Of a DNA stretch of 64,000 nt, positions 44,226 through 56,538 are shown piece by piece; the stretch's first letter is position 1, and every line of letters starts with the position of its first letter. The stretch spans positions 162,956,178-163,020,177 of the forward strand of contig NC_064622.1 in NCBI RefSeq assembly GCF_023898315.1, given 5' to 3'. A model generated the notes under the pieces. The model worked only from the letters and a program-made list of their open reading frames with translations, ran no database searches and was not told the origin of the DNA. The position numbers were made by a program, and so were the translations under genes. This DNA comes from Schistocerca nitens. Taxonomy: Eukaryota; Arthropoda; Insecta; Orthoptera; Acrididae.

Positions 44226-45441
44226 CACTGACGCGTCAAAGAAACTGGTATAGGCATGCGTAATCAAATACAGAGATACGTAAACAGGTAGAATACGGCG
44301 CTGCAGTCGGCATCGCCTATATAAGGCAACAATCGTCTGGAGCAGCTGTTAGGTTGGTTACTGCTGCTACAATGGCAGATTAACAAGATTTAAGTGAGTC
44401 TGAACGTCGTATTATAGTCGGCGCACGAGCGATGGGACACAGCATCCCCGAGGTAGCGATGAAGTGGGGATTTTCCAGTGCAACCATTTCACGAGTGTAC
44501 CGTGAATCTCAGGAATCCGGTAAAACATCAAATCTCCGACATCACTGGGGCCGGAAAAGATGCTGCAAGAACGGGACCATTGACGACTGAAGGGAATCGT
44601 TCAACGTGACAGAAGTGCAGCACTTCTGCAAATTGCTGCAGATTCAATGCTGGGCCATCAACAAGTGTCAGCGTGCGAACCATTCAACGAAACATCATCG
44701 ATATGGACTTTCGGAGTCGAAGTCTCACTCGTGTACCCTTGATGACCGCACGACACAAAGCTTTACGCCTCGTCTGGGCTCGTCAACACAGACATTGGAC
44801 TGTCGACAACTGGAAACATGTTGCCTGGTCGGATGAGTCTCGTTTCAAATTGTGTCGAGCGGATGAACTTGTACATGTATAGAGACAACCTCATGAATCC
44901 ATGGACTCTGCATGGCAGCAGGGGACTGTTCAAGCTGGTGGAGGCTCCGTAATTGTGCGGGGTGTGTGCGGTTGGAGTCATATGGCACTCCTGATACGTC
45001 TAGATACGACTCTGACAGGCGAAATGTACATAAGCATCCTGTGTTATCACCTGCAGCCATTCACGTTCATTGTGCATTCCGATGGACTTGGGCAACTCCA
45101 ACAGGACAATGCGATACCCCACACGTCCATAATTGCTACAGAGTGGCTCCAGGAAGACTCTTTTGAGTTTAAACGCTCCCACTGACCACCAACCTCTCCA
45201 GACATGAACATTATTGAGCATATCTGGGATGCCTTGGAATGTGCTATTCAGAAGAGAGCTTCACCCCCTCGTACTCTTACAAATGTATGGACAGCCCTGC
45301 AGGATTCATGGTATCAATTTCCTCCAAACTACTTCAGACATTAGTCGAGTCCATGCCACGTCGTGTTGCTGCAATTCTGCGTGCTCGCGGGTGCCCTACG
45401 CGATATTAAAGAGGTGTTCCGGTTTATTTGGCTCTTCAGTG
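44226..45441 (+). mobile_element. Tc1-like transposon, decayed but complete at both ends
   Basis: Element of 1216 bp flanked by TA (44224-44225 and 45442-45443). The ends are imperfect inverted repeats: left CACTGACGCGTCAAAGAAAC, right GGTTTATTTGGCTCTTCAGTG. The plus-strand transposase is readable through several frameshifts: LSESERRIIVGARAMGHSIP (about 44392), then the first Asp in WSDESRFKL (about 44828), the second in LQQDNAIPH (about 45095) and the Glu in MNIIEHIWDALE (about 45210). A TGA replaces an expected Trp near 45182 and other stops occur. All three catalytic positions are kept, but the gene is dead. Confidence 0.87.
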
Positions 45442-45443
45442 TA

Positions 45444-46402
45444 TTATTAAACACAATGAAATCTTGACACGACACTAATTAATTGACTAGCGCTTGCAGT
45501 GAAACAAACTCCATGCATATTATCTTGTTCCAAAAGTTTCGTCTCTCTATAAAATCATCTAAAATCCTTAATCCTCAGTTACAAATAATACATATCACAT
45601 GTTTGGACATGTAAAGATGCTCATAGTGGTAAATATTACAAATAAACTGTCAAATGTACCAGAAAAACTGTTACTTCACAAGATATGTACACCTTCATAA
45701 CCATTTCTCCTAATATGTAAACGTTTCATACTCACGGTTTCGTGATATCTTACCAGTTAACCGAATTCTACCATTTGCGGTGCAACAGTATTTCTGAATG
45801 ACACTTGGCGGACTTCAGGACGGTTCCTGAAACAGGCTACGTATTTCTCCAGTTAGACTGCAGTATTACTCTGTCCCTGATGACCTCTACATGTGCGAGA
45901 TGTTAAACTCGTGCTGACATTTCCTTCCTTTCTTTGAACCTGCAAGAAGCAGACTAGATCAGTTTCTTCCTGTAGTGTGATTCGCAACATGCTTCTGTAG
46001 AAAACAAGAGACGCGTTGTTATCTTGCGGGTATCACTTAGACTGTGTGAGTGGACGATCAGCTGAAGCGTGTCACGCTTTGTTGCCCCTGGCTAGTACGC
46101 CTACGTGATGGTTCGCCTGTATGTGGACAACCGTGCTTTTATAAGGCGCCGCAGTTCTGACGACACTGTTTTATGACTTCCCGCAGATAGCAGGACGCCG
46201 CGTTCGTTTCACCTTCCAGCAGGAGTACGTACCTAGCCTATAAGCCGGTATCTATTGTCACGCACAGTACTTGTACCACTGGCAACTATTTTGAATATGA
46301 TTTCGGAAGAGGAGTAAAAGGGCAAAGGGAACAGGTGACAATGATAAGTGACCCGTGTGGTGCATTGATTTGAACTGGAAGGCCTTGTAGCGGGTGATTA
46401 TT
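45444..46402. other. No gene recognised
   Basis: Unassigned sequence. Nothing supportable. Confidence 0.4.
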
Positions 46403-47110
46403 TGAAACTTCCCCTTCGGATAATTAAGAATGAGAGTGCTGGAAAAACTCTTACGTTATTTGATTTTCAAACAGCTGATCAAAACTGAACGTACCCAGAC
46501 AGTTCTCTCTTTACTTATTCTGATCATCACTAAACTGACACACAATATTTTTAGCGCAACGGAAACTGACTTTCAATAATCCCTACAAGAGAATGGCCCT
46601 GACTAACAATAACCTATACCTTACATGAATCACTTATCTCACAAAAATCTTCGTTACTCGAACTACTGCAATACAGCGACCACCAATACTGCTAGCTACA
46701 TACAAGATCGTAACTACTGAGGGCACTAACTACTGATAGGCATAGTTAGCAAATGTAAGATTTTGATAGAGAACAATGTATTTACCTTAATAGCGTTCAA
46801 AAGTCATATATATATATATAAATTCGTGACATCCAGTCTTATAAATTTCCTTTTTCTGACGGACACACGTCCAGATCGTCCGCTGATACTCAAAACTCTG
46901 CCATCTCTCTCCCCACATCCACCACTGCTGGCGGCTCACCTCCAACTGCGCAGTGCTACGCGCTGTTCACATCCAACAGCCCAACGCTACACAAGCAAAT
47001 ATTCCAACGTTGAGTCCAACCAGCCATAGACTGCACACAGCACAGTCAGCGATTTTCATACAGAGCGCTTCGTGGCGTTACCAACATAAAAACCCCAGCA
47101 ATCAACTTAC
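46403..47110 (-). repeat. Unclassified about 700-bp interspersed repeat, copy 1
   Basis: Minus-strand copy of the repeat at 53996-54680. Matching blocks include GGTAAATACATTGT.T.TTCT, CTGCGCAGTTGGAGGTGAGC-like sequence and CGATCTGGACGTGTGTCCG. A short (TA)n run lies at 46809-46822. No coding motif. LTR or non-autonomous DNA element are both possible. Confidence 0.7.
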
Positions 47111-47476
47111 ATATTATTAAGTACACCTACTCACGGAGGTCTAGTACCGGCTGCAATTATCTTATGGCAGCGAAATTTGATAGATATGCTAATGCTTTAC
47201 TCCGGAAACGATTTACGCTGGAAAACCAATTGGCTCTAATTGTGGCCACCAGGTGCAAATCTGGCGCTGTACACTATTTGTATGACATCCACGTTGTCAT
47301 TTGACAACGTGAAGTGAAAAAGTGTGGCTATCCAGGAGAGAGACCGTGCGCTGTTAGTGAAAGTGTTTTGTGTGAACGGCAGCAATACGGAGTTGAATTG
47401 AGAGAATATCCCCGACTGAAGGTCTGAGAAGACGCCCGATATCATTAAATAGTTCAAAGAAGATGATAATGGAATT

Positions 47477-47676
47477 AGCCGGCCGTTGTGACCGAGCGGT
47501 TCTAGGCGCTTCAGTCCGGAACCACACGGCTGATACTGTCGCAGGTTCGAATCCTGCCTCGGGTATGGATGTGTGTGATATCCTTAGGTTAGTTAGGTTT
47601 AAGTAGTTCTAAGTCTAGGGGACTGATGACCTCCGATGTTTAGTCCCAAAGTGCTCAGAGCCATCTGAACCATTTC
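47477..47676 (+). mobile_element. SINE-A copy
   Basis: Head GTTGTGACCGAGCGGTTCTA, B box GGTTCGAATCC, full body. Perfect 11-bp TSD ATAATGGAATT (47466-47476 and 47677-47687). Confidence 0.95.
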
Positions 47677-48149
47677 ATAATGGAATTCAAAAACACGGTG
47701 AGCCTTCTGTGGCACCTGGAAAAGGAAGACGCGTTATCCCGGTTGAAGTGATTGAGCGGGTTGCTGTTGCTGTGACTGACCATGCAGCATATGTCCGGAG
47801 TAGTGCAGATGCAGTTAACGAGAATTGTCCGTCTCGTAGTCAACATTGCTGAAAGTTTTGCAATCTATTGTGCACTGGTACCCGTACAAGATCCGGACGG
47901 TGCAGCAGCTGAAACCTCCTGGTCCGCACGGTTTGCTCTGCGGTTTTTCGCACGGATCGAAGTTGATGACATGAGGCTGGGCAATAACGAGGCACATTTT
48001 ATGCTACAGGGTGGAGAGAATACACAGAGCTGTCGAATTTTGGGTACCATTGAATCGTGTGATGTGCGCCAAGAACTAATGCACACACCGTATGTGACTG
48101 TGCTGTGGATTCACAAGCACCTTTATGCTCGGCCCGATGTCCGCCTTCT

Positions 48150-48360
48150 TAACTGAGCGGTAACGTGTTTGCCTACCATGCAATGGGTTCGGGTTCGATT
48201 TCCGGCCGGGTTGGTGATTTTTTTCGCTCTTGGATTGTGTGTTGTGTTGTTATCATCATTACCGACGCGCAAGTCGCCCAAAGTTGGCAACCCGGAGGCC
48301 GAACTTTACCGGGCGGGAACCTCTCGTCGAACAGTGCCACACGATCATTTCATTTCATTT
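48150..48360 (+). mobile_element. SINE-C copy (third tRNA-derived SINE family)
   Basis: Head GAGCGGTAACGTGTTTGCCT, B box GGTTCGATTTCC, then GCCGGGTTGGTGATTTTTTT, body TTGTGTGTTGTGTTGTTATC and GACGCGCAAGTCGCC, ending in a CATTTCATTTCATTT tail. The TSD is unclear. The head and the ATTTT...GTGTTGTG body resemble the 5' part of the chimeric SINEs at 24.5 and 25.5 kb. Confidence 0.75.
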
Positions 48361-48754
48361 CTGGTCCGATCTTCTTTGAAGGGAATACCCGAGAAGGGCC
48401 TGTTAGGTGTACCGTGATGTCCGCACGTTATGGAGATCTCCTTGTACAGCATGTGATTCCTGCTTTGGTAGAGCGCAACTGTATGGAAACCACTGTTTTC
48501 ACGCAGAGTGGGTAAACATCTCATGTCGCTCGCCCTGTGAAAGATCTGCTTAGTGCAACCTTCCACGAACGTATTATCTCCAGAAGGTTTTCCAGGTGCA
48601 TGGGCTGCAAGATCAGCTGCTCTGACTTTCGGCTCTGGGAGTATCCAGAAGATTGTGTTCCGTCCCTATCTGATCAGAACGCGAGTATAGAGGAACACGT
48701 TGCTCAGATTCCACCGGAACGACTGCTGCTGCTGCTGTTGTACAGCATGCCGTC

Positions 48755-48980
48755 GACGTCTTCAGTGCTCCAATTGAACAAATTGTCTAAGTGATGGTTA
48801 CAACAAAGTCAACATTATGCTTTTCTCAGTTGTTCGACCATTTATGGCCACGCCCCGTTTCCAGGCCGACGTCTTCAGTGCTCCAATTGAACAAATTGCC
48901 TAAGTGATTGTTACAACAAAGTCAACATTATGCTTTTCTCAGTTGTTCGACCATTTATGGCCACGCCCCGTTTCCAGGCC
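48755..48980 (+). repeat. 113-bp tandem duplication
   Basis: Two adjacent 113-bp units (48755-48867 and 48868-48980) differ by about two substitutions. The unit begins GACGTCTTCAGTGCTCCAAT and ends GCCCCGTTTCCAGGCC. It overlaps the end of the transposase remnant and its 3' flank. Confidence 0.95.
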
Positions 48981-50504
48981 ATTACATATAAAAAGATTTA
49001 TACCGTCTTCGTTGCATTCACAGCGCCAGATTCGCACCTGATGACCAAAATTGCAACTAATTTTTTCAGGCTTAAATCGGATCCGTATTAACGCATTAGA
49101 ATATCTACCAAGTTTCACTCCCATTTAATTATACAGATTAGCTTCACTTTCATTTAACCTCTCGGTATAATATCTTTGCTTGTGTAGCCAAAGAACAACT
49201 AACTTACTTTGCGTCCGACAGGTGGCGCGTGCGGTCTCCATCGCGCCTACGTAAAGGCGCTGCGTGTGTGCTCGCGCTCTGTCGTTTACCACCATAACTC
49301 CAGGCTGGCCAGCTGCTGTCAGTCATGTGGCACGCGGAAGCTATGAGCATTTGCCAAAGTTGAATGTGACTTTGAGCAGCATATCCCACCAGCTTACATT
49401 CCCGGGAAGCTCACCGCTCTTCCTTCTCTTAGTGGCTATAGAATTCACGGGCAAAGTGGAATTAGTGGGCCTTAGTTGTCGGCGCTTGTTGGACTTATTT
49501 AGTGAGCATCTTAGTGCGTGGACTGTACGAACAGTTACTAGGAATTACTCCATTCCATCTTGGGATGATGGTACAGCGACCCTATATTGCTACTATTTAA
49601 CTGCTATTTTAGGAGTTCCTCCTATGCCGTACGGTCCTTTAAACTATGTGTGTTATATTGTTCTAGGTTTGAGATGACCACCATTTTATTTCCGTGTACA
49701 GGGTTTGAGCTCTCTTGGTAATTTATGAATATTATACGTGCTGGTTATCTGTAAGTTATGTTTTACTTATGATTAATGAAGTTCAGTTTTATTACCGGCT
49801 GTTTTAGTTCAGGCCGTGTGGGCATTGTTCAGACTTAATTTATACGTTCTTTTGTACAATTAGTCTCTGTTATCAAGACTACTACATTGATATATTCTCT
49901 TAGCGAAGATTTGCTTTCTACCTAAATGGATATTCGGCTCTTCTTAATCTCGGGGTCTTTAAGAAGACAATCGCTACCTAATTATCAAAGTTCAAATGTC
50001 TTCCTCTGATTTTTTGAGATCTGGTGTTCTTATAAAATTTTAACTGATGTGTTGACCATGTTTATTGGTGCTGACGTATTATTACGGAACATTTGTTCAT
50101 TGAAATGTGTTTCTGTCTGTTATAGTAGCACCTGAATTTATTCTGGAGCAGAACGATCTTAGAGTAGTGTTGCATATTTTGGTATTTTGCTTCTCGGTCT
50201 GTTACATTACAGCTTGAGTATAAAGTGAAGTTGAAGGCGACGAAGAATAGCGTGAAAGAGAATCACGGAGCTTCTTGAGAGCAAAAAGATTGTGAGATAA
50301 GTCAAAGAATTCTGTTTAGGTAATGTGACGTAACGGAATGGCCGAAGCTAAGAAGATATCAGAAGCAGATTGGAGCAGTCGAATAAACATTTCTTCCGTA
50401 AAAGAGCTCTACTGGTATAAGATACTGTTATGGAAATGAGAAAAAAGTATTGAGCAGTATATATATGATGCACAGTGCAGAATGTATACGAAAGGTGAAC
50501 CATC
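48981..50504. other. No gene recognised
   Basis: An open frame at 49264-49677 (137 codons) has no recognised domain; its first part is mildly GC-rich. Confidence 0.35.
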
Positions 50505-50640
50505 GGAAATCCGCAGAAGACGGAGTTGGAAGCATTTGAAATGAAATGCAATCGCAGAATGTCAAAAATTAAGTGGTCCGATAGAGTACCAAATGAGATA
50601 CTGAACAGAATAGGTGAGAGAGAAGTACACGGAAAGTAAA
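50505..50640 (+). mobile_element. RTE-like LINE thumb fragment
   Basis: The plus strand reads ELEAFEMKCNRRMSKIKWSD followed by NEILNRIGE, the same segment seen near the 3' end of the other RTE copies. It is isolated and short. Confidence 0.65.
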
Positions 50641-51339
50641 ATCTTCTAGGTTGTTCGGCCATGTCATGTTCCTTTTCAGTTTCTTCTACACGATCGACGT
50701 TTCGACCCTCTGCGGCAGTCTTAATCATGATCTTCATGTGTTCACGGTAAGTCATTAAAGACCAGTGCCGCGTTAACTTATAAAAGGGAGTTTTCCCACC
50801 CTTACGATGTAGTGGGCTTTTTGGGTGAAATTCCTTCGGGTACTGTCAGAGGACCGTCGTCATTGGACACATGGCGCAACAGACAGAGCAAGAGAGCGGG
50901 AATGTTCATCAAAATACGGACGTGGCGTAGAGCCGGCTTCCTAGTCGTTTGTATTCCTTGCGCACGGCGGGTGGCTACGTGTGTACTTCCTTGATGGTGC
51001 GAAGTCACGATTGTGGAAGCCTATATAGCCTTCTTCTCTATTGAAGTTACATTCTTTCTTGGAAATCTGAATCGCTCCTCGCACTTCCTTTCTATAAATA
51101 CTGATTTTCTTGGCTAGCACACGTACGTTGTTGAAATCATTGTCTTAACTGCAGTTCTCCTGACGTTGCGCTAGCGCAAATTTCACACTTTGTTCTAACA
51201 GCGTCTAGCGTTCGAGCTCTTAATAAGTCCTTTTACTGGCCTTCCCGTTTCATGTGTGTTTGCTGCGCCATAGTCACACGTCACTTCATAGACTCCCGAT
51301 GTGTGTATCACCAGGTGCAAGTTCAGAAATTATGGAAAT
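50641..51339. other. No gene recognised
   Basis: Holds a GAAACGTCGATCG motif on the minus strand near 50690 and short uninformative frames. Confidence 0.35.
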
Positions 51340-53195
51340 TGGCGAAGGAGAGAAATTCAAAGCTTGTAGGAGTGAAGAAGGGAAACCAAATTAAAACATA
51401 CTAAATGTCTAGTAAACAGAGAACCAAAGAGAGCTAAAGAAGATGGGACTGAGGAAGAATGTGCTATAATTGAAGAAAGTCTGAGAAGAGGATTGTAAGA
51501 AACAAGTACAAACTTGTCAAGGCACAATTTGGAGAGTGAAAAGCACGAAGAGTCTCAGTAAAAAAAATAAATAAAAATAAAAAGGTAAGTATTTAGTAAG
51601 GCCTATAGACAGTGAGTTCGTAGAATACTGGAAGTTTACACAGAGATGTTATGGAACAGATCCAGGGTGAAGAGCTAATGGACATGCAACGAATGTATTT
51701 TAGAATGAACTTGAACGAAAAGAAGAATTCGATAAGGCAGCGAAACAATTAATGCCGAAATGGCTCTTGGTTATGATGCAACAACTGAAGAAATGCTCCA
51801 AGCACTGGATGGACAAACAAAACGTTTTCTGTATGAACTCGTGAGATGTATGAAAAACGATAAATCGTTGAAGATTTACAAATATCAGTTCTTGTACCAA
51901 TACGTAAGAAAACCCTGCCAGGTAACTGGGAAGACTATCATACACTAACTTTTATAACCCATGCCTCCAAGTTATTGCTACAGATCCTCAGCAACGGAAT
52001 ATCAAAATTAATCTGAACATAAGTCAAGATGAGTTTGGATTTAGGAAAGACTAGAGAAGCAATAATTAAAGTCAGCGAACTGTGTGAAAAAATGCTCAGA
52101 ATTAATAAACAAATGTTTGTTGGCTTTGTTTATTTACAAAAGACGTTCGATAATGCAGACTGGTCTGAAATTACGCCAATTTTAATGCGTATTAACTTAC
52201 ATCACGGAGACAGGAAAATAATACAGCTGTTTTACGGGATTCCGACGAAGGTTGTCAAAATAAGACAGTAACGCAAAATTTCCAAGAATAAAGGTTTTTG
52301 GCAGGGATGCAGCCTTTTCCTATCACTCTTCAGTATTAAATTGAAGACGCAATATATGAATATAAAGATACCTATGTTGAAGGTATAACTATACACAGAG
52401 AAAGCATAAAAATGCTTAGAATTGCAGATAATGTAGCGGTGCAAGCCGAATCTGAAAACAGTCCCAAAAAGGCCACAGAAGGCATGAAAAAGGTATTTTC
52501 GGAAAAATATAATAAGAAAATTAACAATAAAAAAGTGAAATTCTTGTATGTAGTAAAGTTCTAATAAGAACAAACCTACGTCTGGATGGAGAGAATCTGA
52601 AGCAAGTTCCCAGCTTTAAGTATCTGGGTGGTAGAACATCAGAGGATAAGAAATGATGCTAGGAGATTAAATGTAGGACTGCGCAAGGTAATATCGCATT
52701 CAAGAAGAATCAGATGAGAAGAAGAAGAAGAAGAAGAAGAAGAAGAAGAAGAAGAAGAAGAAGAAGCTCCTAATATCGAAAAAATTTTAGTTCAAACGCC
52801 GGGATGCATTATTTAAAAGCGTTTCTTTGGAGCGCTGCCCTATATGGCTCGGAGACAAGGACACTATGTGAGCCAAACGGAAAAGACTACTCGCTTTGTG
52901 AAGTATGGAGTTGGAGAAGAGGCCCAAAAATTTCATGGACACAGAGAATGACTAACGAAGTCTTAAACAAAATAGCAGAGAAAAGTCTGGAGAAGCGGAA
53001 AGACCAATGAGATGGTCGTCTTTACAAATATTGTCAGTTCATTGTGTAATTAATAGAAAATGCCTGGGAAAGATGCACGGGGAAGACCAAAACATCAGTA
53101 CGTCAGATGGATGAAACAAGTTTTGAAACTGACAGTATTCTAAGAACTAAAGACACTTGCGGAAGATAAAGAAAAATGAGACCAAGAATTGCTGC
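51340..53195 (+). mobile_element. Highly diverged RTE-like LINE
   Basis: Plus-strand RT remnant, older than the other RTE copies. In order: the DEFGFRK fingers block (about 52028), a FVYLQKTFDNADWSEITPI palm block (about 52112-52170, with Tyr-Leu-Gln where VDLEKAFD is usual), GCS/GMQP-type region (about 52300), RESIKMLRIADNVAVQ (about 52400-52445, where FADD has become IADN), the TLRLDGENLKQVPSFKYLGG-like block (about 52575-52630), then LWSAALYGSETRTL (about 52825) and MTNEVLNKIAEKS. It is heavily frameshifted. A GAA microsatellite lies within. Confidence 0.75.
52714..52767 (+). repeat. (AAG)n microsatellite
   Basis: About 18 consecutive AAG units inside the diverged LINE, at a naturally Arg/Lys-rich coding spot. 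Confidence 0.95.
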
Positions 53196-53589
53196 CGACC
53201 ACTCCATGGGGTTGGAAACAAAAGAAGTGTGCGGCTGTGGCGCATGCCGTCGATACTCCAGACCAGCGGCAGTCAACCTCTTTTACCTACCACCTTCTTT
53301 TGTGCCTCTGTTAGTAGCAAAATTTTCTAACCGCCTGCTGGTTCAATATGCGTTACACAATTACGTTCCAAACAAGGTCTTAAAGGGTGGGAAAGATCCA
53401 CCTATCGTTTAATAGCCGTGTTAGAAAACTGCTACTTAAAGAGCACCTCATCACAGATTCAGGAGACGTCAAAACCTTGAACGTATTATTTCGTCAACTG
53501 ACCTCAGTAAGAACCCTACGGGATTGTAATCTTGTTTGAAATCTGTAAGCGTCAACGGTTTGAAATCGCTCAGTGATCACACCGGCACC
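53196..53589. other. No gene recognised
   Basis: Unassigned sequence between two LINE copies. Confidence 0.35.
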
Positions 53590-53995
53590 GAAACGGTAGC
53601 TAAGACAGGAAGGCCGAAATACTGAATTCGGTATTCCGAAATTGTTTCACAGCGGAAGATCGTAAAACGATCTCTTCTATCACTCATCGCGTGAACGTCG
53701 AAGTATCAGATACTGAGATAAACTATCGAGGAATAGAAAAGCAACTACATTCGCTTAGTAGTGGAAAGGTCTCACGACCACGTGAGATACGTATAAGATT
53801 CTACAAAGATTATGCGAAAGTACTTACTCCGCTTCTAGCAGCAGTTTATCGCAGATCGATGGAGCAACAAACAGTGTGTAGGGACTGGATAAAAGCGCAG
53901 GTCATTCCCGTTTTCAAGAAAGGCCGTAGGACAGATGCACGTTACTATAGGACTATATCGTGACGTCAATCTGTTGTAGAATTATGGAACATGTT

Positions 53996-54681
53996 GTAAG
54001 TAGGCTGTTTAGGTTGTTATGTTGGTAACGTCACGTAGCGCTCTGTATGAAAATCACTGGCTGTTCTGTGTGCAGTCTGTGGCTGGTTGGCATTGTTGGA
54101 ATATTCGCTATTGTAGTGTTGGGCAGTTGGATGTGAACAGCGCGTAGTGTTGCGCAGTTGGAGGTGAGCCGCCAGCAGTTGTGGATGTGGGGAGACAGAT
54201 GGCAGAATTTTAAGAGCGGACGATCTGGACGTGTGTCCGCCAGAAAGAGTAAATTTGTAATACTGGATATCATGACTTTTGAACATTATTAAGGTAAATA
54301 CATTGTTTGTTCTCTATCAAAATCTTTCATTTGCTGACTATGCCTATCAGTAGTTAGTGCCTTCAGTAGTTAGAATCTTTTATTTAGCTGGGAGTAGTGG
54401 CGCTCGCTGTATTGCAATAGTTCGAGTAACGAAGATTTTTGTTAGGTAAGTGATTCATGAAAGGTATAGATTATTGTTAGTCAGGGCCATCCTTTTGTAG
54501 TGATTTTTGAAAGTCAGATTGTGTTGCGCTAAAAATATTGTGTGTCAGTTTAGTGTTGATCAGAATATGTAAAGAGAGTAATGTCTGAGTACGTTCATTT
54601 TTGCTGAGCTGTTTGAAAATCAAATAAGGTAGAGGTTTATCAGCACAGTAATTCATTAATTTCTCAAAGCTGACGTTTCAG
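53996..54681 (+). repeat. Unclassified about 690-bp interspersed repeat, copy 2
   Basis: Begins GTAAGTAGGCTGTTTAGGTT and ends CTGACGTTTCA. It splits the LINE codons for IMEHV and VMNSLENEH, with TGTT on both sides (53992-53995 and 54682-54685) as a possible 4-bp TSD. Same repeat as 46403-47110 in opposite orientation. Confidence 0.78.
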
Positions 54682-55328
54682 TGTTTTATGCTCAAGTATT
54701 ATGAACTCTCTGGAGAACGAACATCTCCCCTATAAAAATCAACATGGATTCCTCTACCAGACACTTCGCGAAACTGAGCTCGCACTGTTCCTCCATGAGA
54801 TCCACAGCGCTGCAGACAACGGCGCTGAGGTCGACGCCGTGTTCCTCGACTTCAGGAAGGCGTTTGACACTATACCTCACTGCCGGTTAGTAAAACATTA
54901 TAATCTTATCGAGTAGCAAACCAAATTTGCGACAGGTTAAAGACTCACTTGTAGACAGAACTCTTAACACAAGAAAATTGACAGATGTAATTTCCAGATT
55001 ATCCCAAAGAAGTGTGACAGGACCGTTACTGTTGACAATGCATGCAAACGAGCTAATAGGAAGCGCCAGCTGCTCTTTACCCTGTTCGCAGATGATGCGG
55101 CTGTACGAACGCCAGAACATAGAACCGATTTGCCGAGCGACCTGCAGGGGAGTGTTCAAGAGTGCAGATTTTGGCAGTTGAACCGGACCGTAAATAAAAC
55201 CAACTTACAGTGCATACATAGGAAAAAAAGAGATCCACTACTGTGCAACCACACGATAGATAACAAACTACTGAATAGAGTATCTACCGTAAAATATCAC
55301 GAGTAAGAATCCAGAGCAACCGTAAGTG

Positions 55329-55522
55329 GCCGGCCGCTGTGGCAGAGAGGTTCTAGGCGCTTCAGTCCGGAACCGCGCTGCTGCTACGGTCGCAGGTTCG
55401 AATCCTGCCTCTGGTATGGATGGGTGTGATGTCCTTGGGTTCGTTGGGTTTAAGTAGTTCTAAGTCTAGGGGACTGATGATCTCAGATGTTAAGTCGCGT
55501 AGTGCTTAGAGCCATTTGAACC
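55329..55522 (+). mobile_element. SINE-A copy in LINE
   Basis: Head GCTGTGGCAGAGAGGTTCTA, B box GGTTCGAATCC. Perfect 11-bp TSD AACCGTAAGTG (55318-55328 and 55523-55533). Confidence 0.95.
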
Positions 55523-56078
55523 AACCGTAAGTGAAATGACCACATAATATAAATGGTAGGAAAGAAATGTAACTCATCGATGAAGGAAGTGGGTTACAAG
55601 GCGCTTGTTCGGCGTTCCTTGAGTATTGTTCATCAGTGTGGGTTCCTTACTAAGTAGGAATGATAGAAGAGGCAGAGAAGATCCAACGAAGAGCGGGGCG
55701 TTTCGTCACTGGATACTTCGGTTGGCACGAGAGCATTACAGAGGTGCTGAACAAACTCCAGTGGCAAACTATACAAGAGAGGCGTTGTGCATAACAGGGA
55801 GGTTTACTATTGAAATTTCGACAGAGATTTTTCCGAGAAGAGTTCGGACAACGTATTACTTCCAGCCACATAGGCCTACACCTCGCGAAATGACAATGAC
55901 CAGAAAACTTGAGAAATCAGCGCTAATACAGAGGTTAACCGTAAATCGTTCTTTCCACGTGCCATCGGCGAATAGAGTAGGGTAGGGCGGATCAGTTAGT
56001 CATGCAAGAAGTATCCTACATCACAAACCGTTAGGCGGCTTGCGGAGTGTGATTTGGATGTAGATGTACTTCATAAAA

Positions 56079-56538
56079 TGAAGTGATGATTAAATCGACA
56101 CCCTAGCTGCAAACAGGTGTTGATATACATCATTGGAGACATATTGAAAATGTGTGCCCCGACCGGGACTCGAACCTGGGATCTCCTGCTTACATGGCAG
56201 ACGCTATATCCATTTGAGCCACCGAGGGCACAGAGGATAGTGCGCCCTCAGGGACTTACCCTTGCACGCTCCCCGTGGGATCCACATTCCCAACGTGTCC
56301 ACACCACTACATTCGTAGTGCACCTAATAGATGTTTGCCCATCGCTAGCATTACTCGTGGCAGATTAATCTACCAAGTCCCGTACGAGTTGGGGCATAGC
56401 GTGTGCATCGCAGCGTGTGCGTGTAAGCAGGAGATCCCGGGTTCGAGTCCTGGTCGGAACACATATTTTCAACATGTGCCCAATGATGTATATCAACGCC
56501 TGTTTGCAGCTATGGTGTCGATTTAATTATCATTTCAT
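56079..56538. mobile_element. Third-family tRNA foldback (Thr-like heads)
   Basis: Arms 56079-about 56235 and about 56395-56538 are inverted copies. The left arm carries on the minus strand a tRNA-like sequence (56154-56231): GTGCCCT/GGGGCAC-type acceptor pairing, GGTGGCTCAAATGGATATAG D-arm, CTGC-CATGTAA-GCAG anticodon-type loop (TGT), and B box GGTTCGAGTCC. The right arm holds the 3' half of the same on the plus strand. Base 33 is not T, so it is unlikely to be a working tRNA. Confidence 0.82.

Larger units (their letters stand above)
47270..48860 (+). mobile_element. DUF4817/DDE-type transposase remnant with two SINEs
   Basis: A degraded plus-strand transposase of the IS630/mariner-like superfamily with a DUF4817-type N-terminus. 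Readable pieces are AIQERDRALLVKVFCVNGSN (about 47321), GRRVIPVEVIERVAVAV (about 47727), RFFARIEVDDMRLGNNEAHF (about 47945-48000), SARYGDLLVQHVIPALVERN (about 48420), ARPVKDLLSATFHERIISR (about 48530) and LWEYPED near 48637. Several frameshifts and stops are present. Asp/Glu in the NEAHF block may mark the first catalytic site. SINE-A (47477) and SINE-C (48150) interrupt it. Ends are uncertain. Confidence 0.7.
53590..56070 (+). mobile_element. CR1/Jockey-like LINE, EN-RT linker to 3' end, interrupted twice
   Basis: Blocks in order: VEVSDTEINYRGIEKQLHSL then RDWIKAQVIPVFKKGRRTDA (53691-53955, the linker and start of RT), insertion of an unclassified repeat (53996-54680), NQHGFLYQTLRETELALFLH and DAVFLDFRKAFDTIPHCRLV (54740-54890), a degraded VTGPLLLTMHANEL for the GVLGPLLF motif, FADD region ADDAAVRT-like near 55085, SINE-A (55329-55522), then KIQRRAGRFVTGYF-like and TIQERR-like 3' coding and a GGATGTAGATGTA tail (56057-56069). 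Stops are common. The endonuclease is absent. Confidence 0.85.

Noticed and set aside
47815..48156. 124-codon ORF at 47782-48156 as an independent gene.
   Set aside because: Its content (EVDDMRLGNNEAHF) is part of the broken DDE transposase remnant.
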